Below are positions 46,512-54,895 of a stretch of DNA of 64,000 nucleotides, piece by piece (the first letter of the stretch is position 1; each line of letters begins with the position of its first letter). The notes below the pieces were generated by a model, which had not been told where the DNA came from, did not search any database, and saw only the letters and a list, made by a program, of their open reading frames with translations. Position numbers and translations under genes: made by a program. This stretch comes from CAXXIC01 sp049315325 (GTDB taxonomy: Bacteria; Bacteroidota; Bacteroidia; Bacteroidales; UBA7332). The stretch spans positions 124,001-188,000 of the forward strand of contig JBMOKJ010000002.1 of assembly GCA_049315325.1 (NCBI GenBank). The letters run 5' to 3'.

Positions 46512-47399
46512 TTATTTCGCTATCGCATCAACAATTTCCGTCAAACCTTTCGCCCATTCGTAGTTGAGCGGGTCGATTTGCACCACACGACATCCTGTCT
46601 CTTTTGCCAAAATAGTCGCATTCTTAGCATCAAACTCGCGTTGTATAAAAATCACCTTGATATTTTCTTTTCGAGCTACATTAATCAGCGTTTTGATGTG
46701 TTGCGGAGTTGGCTCTTTTCCGTTGTACTCTACGCTAAATTGGTTCAACCCGTAGTCGCGAGCAAGATAGGTGAGCGCAGGGTGATAAATCAGGAACGAG
46801 CGATTCTTTACTTTTGCCAGTTTCAGAGTGATTTGATGATCGAGTGTATCGATTTCGCTTAACAATGCGATAAGATTTTTCGCATATTGTTTTTGATGCG
46901 TTGAGTCGATGGAGACAATCGCGTTGTAAATATTTTGAGCCAATATACGTGCCGATTTGGGAGAGCTCCATACATGTGGGTCGGGCCCAACGTGTTCATG
47001 CAGTTCTTCTGAGCCCTCATCGTGTTTACCTTCAGCCTTCTCATTTTCCACGATAAGCGGTATGCCTGCTGATGCATTGATGAGTTGTAGCTCAGGGTGA
47101 TTTTGCTTGAGTTTGTCAAGCCACGCCAACTCAAAACCAAGATTGCCAACTGCGAGATAAGCTTTACTTTTGTTGAGCTGCACCAACTGATTTGGCGAAG
47201 GATCGTATGCTTCAGGATTTGACCCAGCTGGTACCATACACATCACCTCCATTCGATTGCCCACAATGCGATCTGCAAAATATTTCTGTGGCAGAATCGA
47301 AACCGTAATCGTCGTTTTCTCCTTTTTCGGCTGTATGCACGAGGTACCAAACAGGAATGTTGATAATGATATCAGAAAGAGAATTTTAGATGCTTTCAT
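46512..47399 (-). CDS. znuA: Metal ABC transporter substrate-binding lipoprotein
   Basis: About 295 residues from the ATG at 47399, which gives a lipoprotein signal (MKASKILFLISLSTFLFGTSC, Cys21); an in-frame TTG is three codons earlier. It is a cluster A-I binding protein with PAGSNPEAYDPSPNQL. A short His/Glu-rich loop (GKHDEGSEELHEHVGPDPHVW) is typical of zinc binders, and FLIYHPALTYLARDYGL and EYNGKEPTPQHI follow. A TACTTTTG box lies on the minus strand at 47427-47420. The 80-base gap to znuC holds a degenerate repeat. Confidence 0.88.
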   Translation of the reverse strand: MKASKILFLISLSTFLFGTSCIQPKKEKTTITVSILPQKYFADRIVGNRMEVMCMVPAGSNPEAYDPSPNQLVQLNKSKAYLAVGNLGFELAWLDKLKQNHPELQLINASAGIPLIVENEKAEGKHDEGSEELHEHVGPDPHVWSSPKSARILAQNIYNAIVSIDSTHQKQYAKNLIALLSEIDTLDHQITLKLAKVKNRSFLIYHPALTYLARDYGLNQFSVEYNGKEPTPQHIKTLINVARKENIKVIFIQREFDAKNATILAKETGCRVVQIDPLNYEWAKGLTEIVDAIAK

Positions 47400-47550
47400 T
47401 GGTTGCAAATTTTCGTAAGCAAAAGTAATAAATATATTGATAGAATTAATAGTCTAAATTTATCGCGTATTATGAAATTATGAACATAAAAAAAATGAAT
47501 AGACATGGCTAATTATGTGCGAATAATTTATTTAGGGATGGAAAATACAA

Positions 47551-47558
47551 TATCTTTG
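47551..47558 (+). promoter_or_regulatory. -7 box of the 47.6-kb lipoprotein gene
   Basis: TATCTTTG, 37 bases before the ATG at 47596. Confidence 0.45.
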
Positions 47559-47595
47559 TAGAGTTTTTAGTGTTTAAATATTTAGTTGAAAAGAT

Positions 47596-48387
47596 ATGTC
47601 AGTGAGAAACGTAGGTTATTTGATATTATTTGTGTTTTTAGGAATGGTAACCAGTTGTAGTAAAGAAAATCCAGAAGATTCTGGCTCACCTAGCCTTATA
47701 AATGGCACTATAACAGGAAATATCGGGAATTACATATCACTTAAATACGATACATTGGTCGCTTTTACTCCTGATACAACCTTTTCTTATTTGATGTCTA
47801 TAGGGGTGACAAATTTATCAAAATCAGGAGACTTTTATTTGGCATTACAAAAGCCTGGTTTCAAATATACAAAAGAAATAGGATTGAATAAAAAACATTT
47901 TGTGGGAACAATTAGTGACCCCACAGTGAGAGTATCTCCAGGTGGTGTCCAATTTTATATTATTAAAAACAACTATTATCGTTTGTACGTACAGAGAGCA
48001 AACTATTCAAATATTAATAGCCAAAGAACTGTTGGAGATAAATTTTCCCTGTTTATCTATAGTGATGCATTGTTGAAATTGGATGGTGAATTTATTGATA
48101 CTATTAGAAATACGAATACTGGAGTAACAACCCTCTACACTGAACAAGATCAATTTACCCTAGAAAAGGGTTGGAATGAGTTGTTGGTGGAATTTACATT
48201 TTATAGAGAAATCTTATTGAGCCAAACCTACACGTATAAAGTTACCAATAGATTAGATAAAGACTTAAAATGGGTTTATTTGGATGTTATAAATCCGTCT
48301 AAAGCTAGAAGTTCAAAAAAATATGGCTCTTTCGGCTGCGGTTCTGAACCAAAGTTCCCTCTCGTTTTATCTACAAACAGGGATTAA
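47596..48387 (+). CDS. Lipoprotein of unknown function
   Basis: 263 residues. The signal MSVRNVGYLILFVFLGMVTSC places a lipid-modified Cys at 21, followed by a polar linker (SKENPEDSGSPS). The remainder looks all-beta, with alternating hydrophobic residues and repeats of Tyr and Thr (NNYYRLYVQRANYSN, GWNELLVEFTFYREILLSQTYTYKV). I do not recognise a family. It is divergent from znuA, so a link to metal supply is possible but unsupported. Confidence 0.65.
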   Translation: MSVRNVGYLILFVFLGMVTSCSKENPEDSGSPSLINGTITGNIGNYISLKYDTLVAFTPDTTFSYLMSIGVTNLSKSGDFYLALQKPGFKYTKEIGLNKKHFVGTISDPTVRVSPGGVQFYIIKNNYYRLYVQRANYSNINSQRTVGDKFSLFIYSDALLKLDGEFIDTIRNTNTGVTTLYTEQDQFTLEKGWNELLVEFTFYREILLSQTYTYKVTNRLDKDLKWVYLDVINPSKARSSKKYGSFGCGSEPKFPLVLSTNRD

Positions 48388-48398
48388 TAATATTACAT

Positions 48399-48424
48399 TT
48401 GAATAGATTCATTTTCTACCTTTG
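48399..48424 (+). promoter_or_regulatory. Promoter of mnmD, probably leaderless
   Basis: TTG at 48399-48401, 15-base spacer, TACCTTTG at 48417-48424. The gene's ATG is at 48429, where transcription itself would begin. Confidence 0.5.
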
Positions 48425-48428
48425 CAGC

Positions 48429-49094
48429 ATGGATACACCTCAAACGATAATCGAAAACACAGCCGATGGCTCGCATACCCTTTTTGTGCCAGCGTTGAAC
48501 GAACATTACCATTCGGTAAATGGAGCGTGGCAGGAGTCGCGCCATGTGTTTATCGAAGCGGGATTGAAGCAGTGTGCTAAAGAAGAAATTTCGGTATTCG
48601 AAGTTGGTTTCGGAACTGGGTTGAATGCGTTTCTGACACTTGTACAAGCCAAAAAAAGCGACAAAGTGGTTCGTTATACTACGCTCGAATTGTATCCTTT
48701 GTCGGTAGAGTTTGCAAATTCACTGAATTATGCTGAATTGATTGCACCTGAAAGTCGAGATTTGTTTGAGACGCTTCATCTGGCAAGGTGGGGCGAAGAG
48801 GTACAGATTTCACCTAACTTTTTTTTACGGAAAGAGAAAGCTGATTTGTGTGAGTATTCTTTTCTATCGACTTACGATGTTGTTTACTTCGATGCGTTTG
48901 CACCCGATAAACAGCCTGAAATGTGGAACCCAGAACTGTTTGTGAAGCTTTATGATCACACGAATCTGAATGGAATTCTGACCACCTATTGTGCCAAAGG
49001 TGTTGTTCGCAGGTCTTTACAGGCAGCTGGCTATGCGGTCGAGCGGTTGCAAGGTCCTCCAGGTAAGCGGGAGATGTTGAGGGGGAGGAAATAG
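48429..49094 (+). CDS. mnmD: tRNA 5-methylaminomethyl-2-thiouridine methyltransferase (MnmD)
   Basis: About 221 residues from the ATG at 48429 (MDTPQTIIENTADGSHTLFVPALNEHYHS). An upstream ATG at 48399 overlaps the promoter and adds unconserved residues. This is the stand-alone MnmD form, without the FAD-dependent MnmC domain. It has FEVGFGTGLNAFL for S-adenosylmethionine and DAFAPDKQPEMWNPELF as the DUF752 signature. It methylates nm5s2U34 in the wobble position of certain tRNAs. Confidence 0.9.
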   Translation: MDTPQTIIENTADGSHTLFVPALNEHYHSVNGAWQESRHVFIEAGLKQCAKEEISVFEVGFGTGLNAFLTLVQAKKSDKVVRYTTLELYPLSVEFANSLNYAELIAPESRDLFETLHLARWGEEVQISPNFFLRKEKADLCEYSFLSTYDVVYFDAFAPDKQPEMWNPELFVKLYDHTNLNGILTTYCAKGVVRRSLQAAGYAVERLQGPPGKREMLRGRK

Positions 49095-49097
49095 TAA

Positions 49098-49435
49098 GTT
49101 GATATTTGCTTCGCGTTGAAGAAATAGAACGCGGATTTTACGGATTCTACGGATTCTAAACGGATTTGAAATAGATATTTGTGATGCTAGCATCACAGAT
49201 TAGAGTTTAGTTTGGAGAACAATTCAACGCAGTTGAATTAAAATCCGTTTAGAATCCGCAATAGCAGCGTAAATCCGCGTCCTATTTAAAATTATTTGAA
49301 TCTAACTTTCTACATCGCTATTTCATTCCATAACTTAAGTCGTGATATTCAATTGATATTCGATTCTCTGGAGATTGATCAACTTAATATCGCCGCAGGC
49401 TATTATCTAACTACTATCGCGAAGCAAATATCAAC
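49098..49435. repeat. Nested inverted-repeat region between mnmD and the yqaA-like gene
   Basis: Outer arms gttgatatttgcttcgcg (49098-49115) and its exact reverse complement (49418-49435) enclose a second pair. Those inner arms, at 49122-49167 and 49240-49287, each repeat cggattctac-type units. Further in are a perfect 18-bp palindrome tgtgatgctagcatcaca (49180-49197) and aattcaac-gca-gttgaatt (49221-49239). No gene is supported here. The layout is mostly symmetrical, like a remnant of a mobile or folded repeat element. Confidence 0.75.
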
Positions 49436-49439
49436 AAAA

Positions 49440-49913
49440 TCACCAATACTGGTGAAACAGGTATTTTGCGAAGTCGAAAAGTCCGTAAAGCAGCACGACG
49501 TAGCGCACAAATTTACCGAGAAACATCCAAATCGCAACCGTCCATACGTTGGTACGAAGAAAACCTAATGCTACGGCAATGATGTCGCCAATGCCGGGCA
49601 GAAAAACGAAAAATGCCATACCCGCTCCTTTGCCGTTCAGCCAGTTTTGTAGTTTCTCGACTTTTTCTTGCTTGATTTTGAGGTATTTCTCAATCCACTC
49701 TATTTTCCCCAAATATCCCAGGTAGTAGCAACTCATTCCGCCAAGGAAATTCCCCAAGGTGGCGGCAGCAATACAACCCCAACGATCCATTCCTGCAGCA
49801 ATTAGAGCCGCCAACACTACTTCCGAACTAAACGGCAATATAGTAGCAGCCAGAAAAGCCGCCAAAAAAAGACCGAAATATCCCCATTCGGCAAACTTTA
49901 GGATAAACTCCAT
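49440..49913 (-). CDS. YqaA/DedA-like VTT-domain membrane protein
   Basis: 157 residues. It has the short YqaA-type VTT layout: FAEWGYFGLFLAAFLAATILPFSSEVVLAALIAAG, then GNFLGGMSCYYLGYLGK and a re-entrant-like FFVFLPGIGDIIAVALGFLR. DedA proteins flip or move lipids; the role of the YqaA branch is unclear. Its start overlaps the end of the preceding membrane protein gene by 16 bases. Confidence 0.85.
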   Translation of the reverse strand: MEFILKFAEWGYFGLFLAAFLAATILPFSSEVVLAALIAAGMDRWGCIAAATLGNFLGGMSCYYLGYLGKIEWIEKYLKIKQEKVEKLQNWLNGKGAGMAFFVFLPGIGDIIAVALGFLRTNVWTVAIWMFLGKFVRYVVLLYGLFDFAKYLFHQYW

Positions 49914-50890
49914 AAGTAGATGATGATGTAGGTGTAGAAAAGCGTGTAAAATAGTAGGCTTGAAAACCTACCACGCACCGATGCAAACAGATGCGAAATC
50001 AGAAAAGCGGAAATCAGGTAAATCAAGTAAGCCGCGCTGCCACTTCTTCCGAAGTCAATCACCAACAACACATAAGTCGAAAATAAAAATAGAAAAAGAA
50101 AGTTGAGGTACGACCGTGTTCTGATTTTGTCGGTAAATGTGCTGAAAATCGTATTTCCAATGGCGAAAAGCGATGCCAAAAGTGTGATCCCCAAATGAAT
50201 CCACGTGTAGAGGGACGCATTCCAAAAATTAATCCACTGAAAGTCGATGATTGACAGTATATGGTCTAACAATGGCGTGTAGTTTTCGATGTAAGCGTAA
50301 TAGAAAAATGCAAACCAATAAGGCGTTAACAGACCAATCAACGATGCGGCAAAACTGCGTAGATTGAGCGTCTTCATCATATACATTCCAATCCAGAAGA
50401 TAGGAAGCAGGAAAATGCACTTCATCCAAAACAGACTTGCAAGCGAGAGTAGTAGAGCAATATCGAACGACTGTTTCTCGGCACGATACAGTTGATAAGA
50501 GGAGAAAAGCGACGAGATTGCCAAAATGATAAGTAGTGTGCTGAAACTTTCGGCTACATTGCCAAGCAGAAAACTATTCGTGGCCAGCAACAAACCAGCC
50601 ATAAAAAAGGGCAAAGATGTCCGCACCCGAATGATGTTGAACCGAGTATCTGCTTGATTAAACATAAAAGCGAAGAGGACAATAAAACTACCATCCAAAA
50701 TCCAACGAAGAGTTCCATTGCTCACCCAACCTTCAAACAACAAGTTAAATATCCCCCAATTCGTTTTTGAAGGAATCGAATGAGGATATCCAATACCACG
50801 AGTTGCAATTAGCACAACAACGGCAAGCAACGTGAGCACGACGGTGAACCGCCCTGTCGCTATTTTGTCTATGATATTGTTGTTACGCAT
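49898..50890 (-). CDS. Multi-pass membrane protein (possibly DUF6427)
   Basis: About 330 residues from the ATG at 50890 (MRNNNIIDKIATGRFTVVLTLLAVV). The frame is open 16 codons further, but that part is translated repeat DNA. It has about eight to ten hydrophobic segments with many Phe, Tyr and Trp residues. Position beside purD and character fit the DUF6427 family of Bacteroidota membrane proteins; I am not certain. It overlaps the yqaA-like gene by 16 bases. Confidence 0.65.
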   Translation of the reverse strand: MRNNNIIDKIATGRFTVVLTLLAVVVLIATRGIGYPHSIPSKTNWGIFNLLFEGWVSNGTLRWILDGSFIVLFAFMFNQADTRFNIIRVRTSLPFFMAGLLLATNSFLLGNVAESFSTLLIILAISSLFSSYQLYRAEKQSFDIALLLSLASLFWMKCIFLLPIFWIGMYMMKTLNLRSFAASLIGLLTPYWFAFFYYAYIENYTPLLDHILSIIDFQWINFWNASLYTWIHLGITLLASLFAIGNTIFSTFTDKIRTRSYLNFLFLFLFSTYVLLVIDFGRSGSAAYLIYLISAFLISHLFASVRGRFSSLLFYTLFYTYIIIYLWSLS

Positions 50891-50904
50891 TGTTATTATT
50901 TTAT

Positions 50905-51020
50905 TTCTTAACCGCAAAGAGCGCAAAGATTCACGCAAAGAACGCAGAGTTTGTTTACTTGTCTACTTGTCAACTATTCCTAACTGCAGAGTACGCAAAG
51001 AGCGCAAAGATTTGTTTACT
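50905..51020. repeat. Degenerate GCAAAGA-type repeats upstream of the membrane protein gene
   Basis: Units such as aaccgcaaagagcgcaaag, cacgcaaagaacgcagag and gcagagtacgcaaagagcg recur with variations. Same family as 41935-42170. Between the start of the membrane protein and the end of purD. Confidence 0.6.
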
Positions 51021-51051
51021 CGTCAACTTTTTATCCCGTTTACTGAAAAAC

Positions 51052-52320
51052 CTACAAATCAAATCCGATATCTCGTCTGAAATATTTTCCTTCGAAATCA
51101 ATCAGTTGCGCGTTTTTGAAAGAGGTTGCCAATGCTTCTTCCTTGTTTTTTCCATACGAACTGACAGCAATTACGCGACCACCATTGGTGACAACTTTGC
51201 CATCTTTATCAGCAGTTCCGGCATGAAACACGATACTACCTTTCACCTCGTCGATGTGGCTGATTACTTTGCCTTTTTCGTAGTCGCCAGGGTAACCGCC
51301 CGATACGAGCATCACTGTTACAGCAGCGCGAGCGTCGGTTTTCAATACTTTTTCCGAAAGTGTTTCAGTTACAACACCTTCGAGCAACTCTACGAAATCC
51401 GATTCGATACGGAGCATCACGGCTTCCGTTTCGGGGTCGCCCATGCGCACATTGTATTCAATTACAACAGGTTCGTTGTCTACTTTTATCAAACCAAGGA
51501 AAATGAATCCCTTGTAGTCGATGTTCTCTTCTTGAAGACCTTTCACAGTTGGAATCACAATGCGTTCTTCTACTTTTTGCATAAACACTTCGTCGGCAAA
51601 CGAAACAGGCGAAACAGCTCCCATACCGCCAGTGTTCAGCCCGGTATCGCCTTCGCCAATACGTTTGTAGTCTTTGGCTTCGGGCAGAATTTTGTACGAT
51701 TTACCGTCTGTCAGCACAAACACCGAGCATTCGATGCCTGAGAGGAACTCTTCGATAACGACCGTTTTGCTCGCATCACCAAACATGCCGTTGAGCATTT
51801 CTGCTAATTCACGTTTTGCTTCGTCGAGGTCTGCGATAATCAATACACCTTTTCCGGCAGCCAATCCGTCTGCTTTCAATACATACGGTGCTTGCAATGT
51901 TTCGAGGAAAGCGTAGGCATCGTTCAACGTTTCGGCAGTGAAGCTTTGGTAAGCCGCAGTCGGGATGTTGTGACGCATCATAAAGGCTTTGGCAAAATCT
52001 TTGCTGCCTTCGAGCTGCGCACCCAGTTGAGAAGGACCAATCAATGCCACGTTTTTCAAAGCTGCATCATTTTTGAAGAAATCAGAGATGCCTTTCACCA
52101 ATGGATCTTCTGGACCTACCAACACAATCGTGACGTTGTTGGCATGTACAAATTCCTTGATTTTAGGGAAATCGGTTGCCGACATATCGACGTTGATGCC
52201 AACAGACGATGTTCCGGCATTTCCCGGAGCGATGTACAACTTATCCACCTTTGGGCTTTGACTGATTTTCCACGCCAATGCGTGCTCTCTTCCTCCTGAT
52301 CCTAATAAAAGAATGTTCAT
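51052..52320 (-). CDS. purD: Phosphoribosylamine-glycine ligase
   Basis: 422 residues, full length. It joins glycine to phosphoribosylamine with ATP in purine synthesis. It starts MNILLLGSGGREHALAWKI, the N-terminal binding motif. The ATP-grasp core has PYVLKADGLAAGKGVLI, and NTGGMGAVSPV and YNVRMGDPETEAVM are conserved. Single enzyme; no other purine genes are adjacent. Confidence 0.97.
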   Translation of the reverse strand: MNILLLGSGGREHALAWKISQSPKVDKLYIAPGNAGTSSVGINVDMSATDFPKIKEFVHANNVTIVLVGPEDPLVKGISDFFKNDAALKNVALIGPSQLGAQLEGSKDFAKAFMMRHNIPTAAYQSFTAETLNDAYAFLETLQAPYVLKADGLAAGKGVLIIADLDEAKRELAEMLNGMFGDASKTVVIEEFLSGIECSVFVLTDGKSYKILPEAKDYKRIGEGDTGLNTGGMGAVSPVSFADEVFMQKVEERIVIPTVKGLQEENIDYKGFIFLGLIKVDNEPVVIEYNVRMGDPETEAVMLRIESDFVELLEGVVTETLSEKVLKTDARAAVTVMLVSGGYPGDYEKGKVISHIDEVKGSIVFHAGTADKDGKVVTNGGRVIAVSSYGKNKEEALATSFKNAQLIDFEGKYFRRDIGFDL

Positions 52321-52324
52321 TTTT

Positions 52325-52497
52325 AATTAAGTCGTAAGTCGTAAGTTGTAAGTCATAAGTCTTTTGAATTCAGGCTCAGAATTACGTCCTACTCGATTTT
52401 TTATAATTAAATCTTAAATCTAAATTCTCAAAATTACTATTCTTCACATTGGCTAATTAGTAAATTGGCATATTAGCTAATTGAATAATTGGCACAT
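52325..52497. repeat. Two kinds of short tandem repeat upstream of purD
   Basis: At 52326-52362, diverged copies of AAGTCGTAAGT; at about 52448-52497, diverged copies of ATTGGCACATTAGCTAA-type sequence (ttggctaattag, ttggcatattagctaat, ttggcacattaat). Nothing else of note is seen in this gap. Confidence 0.55.
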
Positions 52498-53669
52498 TAA
52501 TAATTCCCTTCCGCTTTGCGGGTTTTGAATTCTTTGTGTTTTCCGCTAAAAATTTCGTAGCAACGGAATTCGCATTCTAACGAGCCGTTCATCAGTGGGA
52601 ACCGGCGCGACGGTTTCAGCCCGATTTTCTCGAAGCACTCTTCGCGGTAGCTCAATATCCATGCTTTGTAGCCAGTGAAAGCGTGTTTCAGTCGTTCACC
52701 AATCATTTGATAAAGTCCCAGCAAATCGTTGGTCGAAATGCGTTCGCCATAAGGCGGGTTGGTGATTAAGATGCCATTTTCGGGAATTTCGCTGATTTGT
52801 TGCAAGCCAACTGTGTTGAGCGAAATGTATTTTGCCACACCCGCGCGTTTGATGTTTGCTTCCGTAATCTCGATGGCTTTGGGTGAAATGTCCGAGCCAA
52901 ATATCTTGAAATCAAACTCTTTTTCGCGTGAGTCGTCGTTGTATATTTCGTCAAACAAGTCGCGATCGAAGTCTGGCCACTTCTCGAACGCAAACTCCTT
53001 GCGGTGAATGCCCGGAGGAATGTTTAGTGCAATCATGGCAGCTTCGATAAGCAGCGTACCCGAACCACACATGGGATCGATTAAGTTCGATTCGCCACGC
53101 CATCCGGTTTTCAGAATCATACCTGCCGCCAATACTTCGCTCAGTGGAGCTTCAGTTTGGTCGAGACGGTAGCCACGTTTGTGCAGCGACTCACCCGAGC
53201 TGTCGAGCGAAATGGTGCAACGATCTTGTGCAACGTGAATGTTGATGTAAATATCTGGATTGGTCAAACGAACAGAAGGACGTTTTTCTGATTTCTCGGT
53301 AAAATGATCCACAATGGCATCCTTCACACGGTAGGTGAGGAATTTTGAGTGTTTGAAGTTGTCGGAAAACACCACTGCATCAATCGAAAACGTTTGGTTT
53401 ACGTCGATGTGTTTTTCCCAATCGAGCACTTTTACTTTGTTGTAAACTTCGTCGGTGCTGTCGGCACGAAACGTAAAAATGGGTTTCAGAATGCGCAATG
53501 CAGTGCGACAGTGCAAGTTAGCTTTGTACATAAAGCCGAGGTCTCCACTGAAAGAGACGGCACGACGACCGATTTGTACCTGATCGGCACCTAAATTAAT
53601 TAATTCTTCTGCCAGCACATCTTCCAATCCTTGGAATGTTTTGGCAATCATTTCGTATTGTTCTTTCAT
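52497..53669 (-). CDS. THUMP-domain RNA methyltransferase (RlmL-like)
   Basis: 390 residues. The N-terminal ferredoxin/THUMP part (MIAKTFQGLEDVLAEELINLGADQVQIGRRAVSFSG) leads to a methyltransferase with LIDPMCGSGTLLIEAAMIALNIPPG and the amino-methylating NPPYGERIS. This is the UPF0020 family; E. coli RlmL modifies guanosine 2445 of 23S rRNA. It matches the N-terminal half of RlmKL, without the RlmK domain. The first of two nearby ATGs is used here (53669); 53651 is possible. Confidence 0.9.
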   Translation of the reverse strand: MKEQYEMIAKTFQGLEDVLAEELINLGADQVQIGRRAVSFSGDLGFMYKANLHCRTALRILKPIFTFRADSTDEVYNKVKVLDWEKHIDVNQTFSIDAVVFSDNFKHSKFLTYRVKDAIVDHFTEKSEKRPSVRLTNPDIYINIHVAQDRCTISLDSSGESLHKRGYRLDQTEAPLSEVLAAGMILKTGWRGESNLIDPMCGSGTLLIEAAMIALNIPPGIHRKEFAFEKWPDFDRDLFDEIYNDDSREKEFDFKIFGSDISPKAIEITEANIKRAGVAKYISLNTVGLQQISEIPENGILITNPPYGERISTNDLLGLYQMIGERLKHAFTGYKAWILSYREECFEKIGLKPSRRFPLMNGSLECEFRCYEIFSGKHKEFKTRKAEGNY

Positions 53670-53731
53670 TTTTTTGCTTTAAGTAACTCAAGTGAAAATG
53701 AATCTGCTGCGTCGGGTTTTCTTTTAATAAA

Positions 53732-53857
53732 GCCCCTATATCCCTTAAAGGGGACTTTTCATTCTGCAGAACATTACCTTTGTACTAACTTTAATAATAA
53801 ACAAACCAATCAGATGTTCGCTACACTCTAAAGGTCCCCTTTAGGGGATATAGGGGC
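53732..53857. repeat. 28-base inverted repeat pair upstream of the RlmL-like gene
   Basis: Left arm 53732-53759 (gcccctatatcccttaaa then ggggactttt) and right arm 53830-53857 are inverted copies with two differences. Each arm has a small cccttaaaggg or ccctttaggg hairpin. The 70 bases between are AT-rich. Tandem ttgattctcaa units follow at 53870-53902. Confidence 0.7.
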
Positions 53858-53898
53858 AAATAAATCTAATTTGATTCTCAATTGATTCTCAATTGATT

Positions 53899-54798
53899 CT
53901 ATTTTTTTGCTTTAGATTGAGCAATTATTGCACCTTTTGCTACATGATCTGTTACCCAGATATTGCCGCCGATGGTAGCGCCTTCGCCGATGGTGATTCG
54001 ACCAAGTATGGTTGCATTCGAATATATTACTACGTTGTCTTCGATAATTGGATGACGCGGAATGCCTTTGATTGGATTGCCATCGTCGTCGAGTGGGAAG
54101 CTTTTTGCTCCCAACGTCACACCCTGAAACAGTTTTACATTTCGCCCAATGATAGCCGTCGCACCAATCACCACACCTGTGCCGTGGTCGATGGTAAAAT
54201 AGTCGCCAATGGTAGCCGCCGGATGTATGTCGATGCCGGTTTCGGAATGCGCCATTTCGGTAATCATGCGCGGAATAAGCGGCACACCAAGCAAATGCAA
54301 TTCGTGTGCAATGCGGTAATTAGTGATCGCACGAATCGCAGGGTAGCACAAAATCACCTCACCGAAGCTCTGCGCAGCAGGATCTCCGTTGTAAGCCGCT
54401 TCCACATCCGTTGCGAGCATATCGCGCAATAGAGGCAGACGTTCGATGAACTGTGCGGTTTTGCTTTTGGCATTCTCGCGGTGAGTTTTGATGTAAGTTC
54501 CCTCTTCGGCAGTGCATTCGTAGCACAATCCTGCTAATATTTGCTCCACCAACAACTCATAGAGTCGCTCGGCTTTCACTCCAATATGGTAGCTGAGTGT
54601 GCGTGTGTTTATGGATGAATTTCCAAAGAATCCAGGGAAAAGAATCGAACGTGCCAAGCTGATGATGTCAGCCAATATTTCGCCCGAAGGCAGAGGTTCA
54701 CCTTCGCGGTGTTGGTGGCACAATTTCTTGTATGATTCAGACTCCGACAGTCGTTTGACCGTTGAAGTGATAATATCTGAGTGGTTTAGAGATGTCAT
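53899..54798 (-). CDS. cysE: Serine O-acetyltransferase (EpsC/CysE type)
   Basis: About 299 residues from the ATG at 54798 (MTSLNHSDIITSTVKRL); the longer open frame runs through the promoter. The N-terminal helical domain is followed by hexapeptide repeats forming a left-handed beta-helix: DIHPAATIGDYFTIDHGTGVVIGATAIIGRNVKLFQGVTLGAKSF. His in DIHPA and DHGTG are the active-site region. It makes O-acetylserine for CysK. A TATCTTTG box on the minus strand at 54834-54827 lies 29 bases upstream. Confidence 0.92.
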   Translation of the reverse strand: MTSLNHSDIITSTVKRLSESESYKKLCHQHREGEPLPSGEILADIISLARSILFPGFFGNSSINTRTLSYHIGVKAERLYELLVEQILAGLCYECTAEEGTYIKTHRENAKSKTAQFIERLPLLRDMLATDVEAAYNGDPAAQSFGEVILCYPAIRAITNYRIAHELHLLGVPLIPRMITEMAHSETGIDIHPAATIGDYFTIDHGTGVVIGATAIIGRNVKLFQGVTLGAKSFPLDDDGNPIKGIPRHPIIEDNVVIYSNATILGRITIGEGATIGGNIWVTDHVAKGAIIAQSKAKK

Positions 54799-54826
54799 AA
54801 CGCTATCTGAATAGGTTTTCGAACCG

Positions 54827-54834
54827 CAAAGATA
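54827..54834 (-). promoter_or_regulatory. -7 box of cysE
   Basis: Reads TATCTTTG on the minus strand, 29 bases before the ATG. Confidence 0.5.
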
Positions 54835-54895
54835 GTGATAAATGAGCAAATTAGGTCGCTTTAAGGGCAAGAAATGGGATATATTGCCCTGTGTT

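Noticed and set aside
49296..49568. 90-codon plus-strand frame between mnmD and the yqaA-like gene
   Set aside because: It lies in the inverted-repeat nest and overlaps the yqaA-like gene antisense; composition comes from repeats.
50890..51741. 283-codon plus-strand frame crossing repeats and the purD end
   Set aside because: It starts in intergenic repeats and runs antisense to purD; no family features.
53893..54432. 179-codon plus-strand frame opposite cysE
   Set aside because: Antisense shadow of the hexapeptide repeat region.
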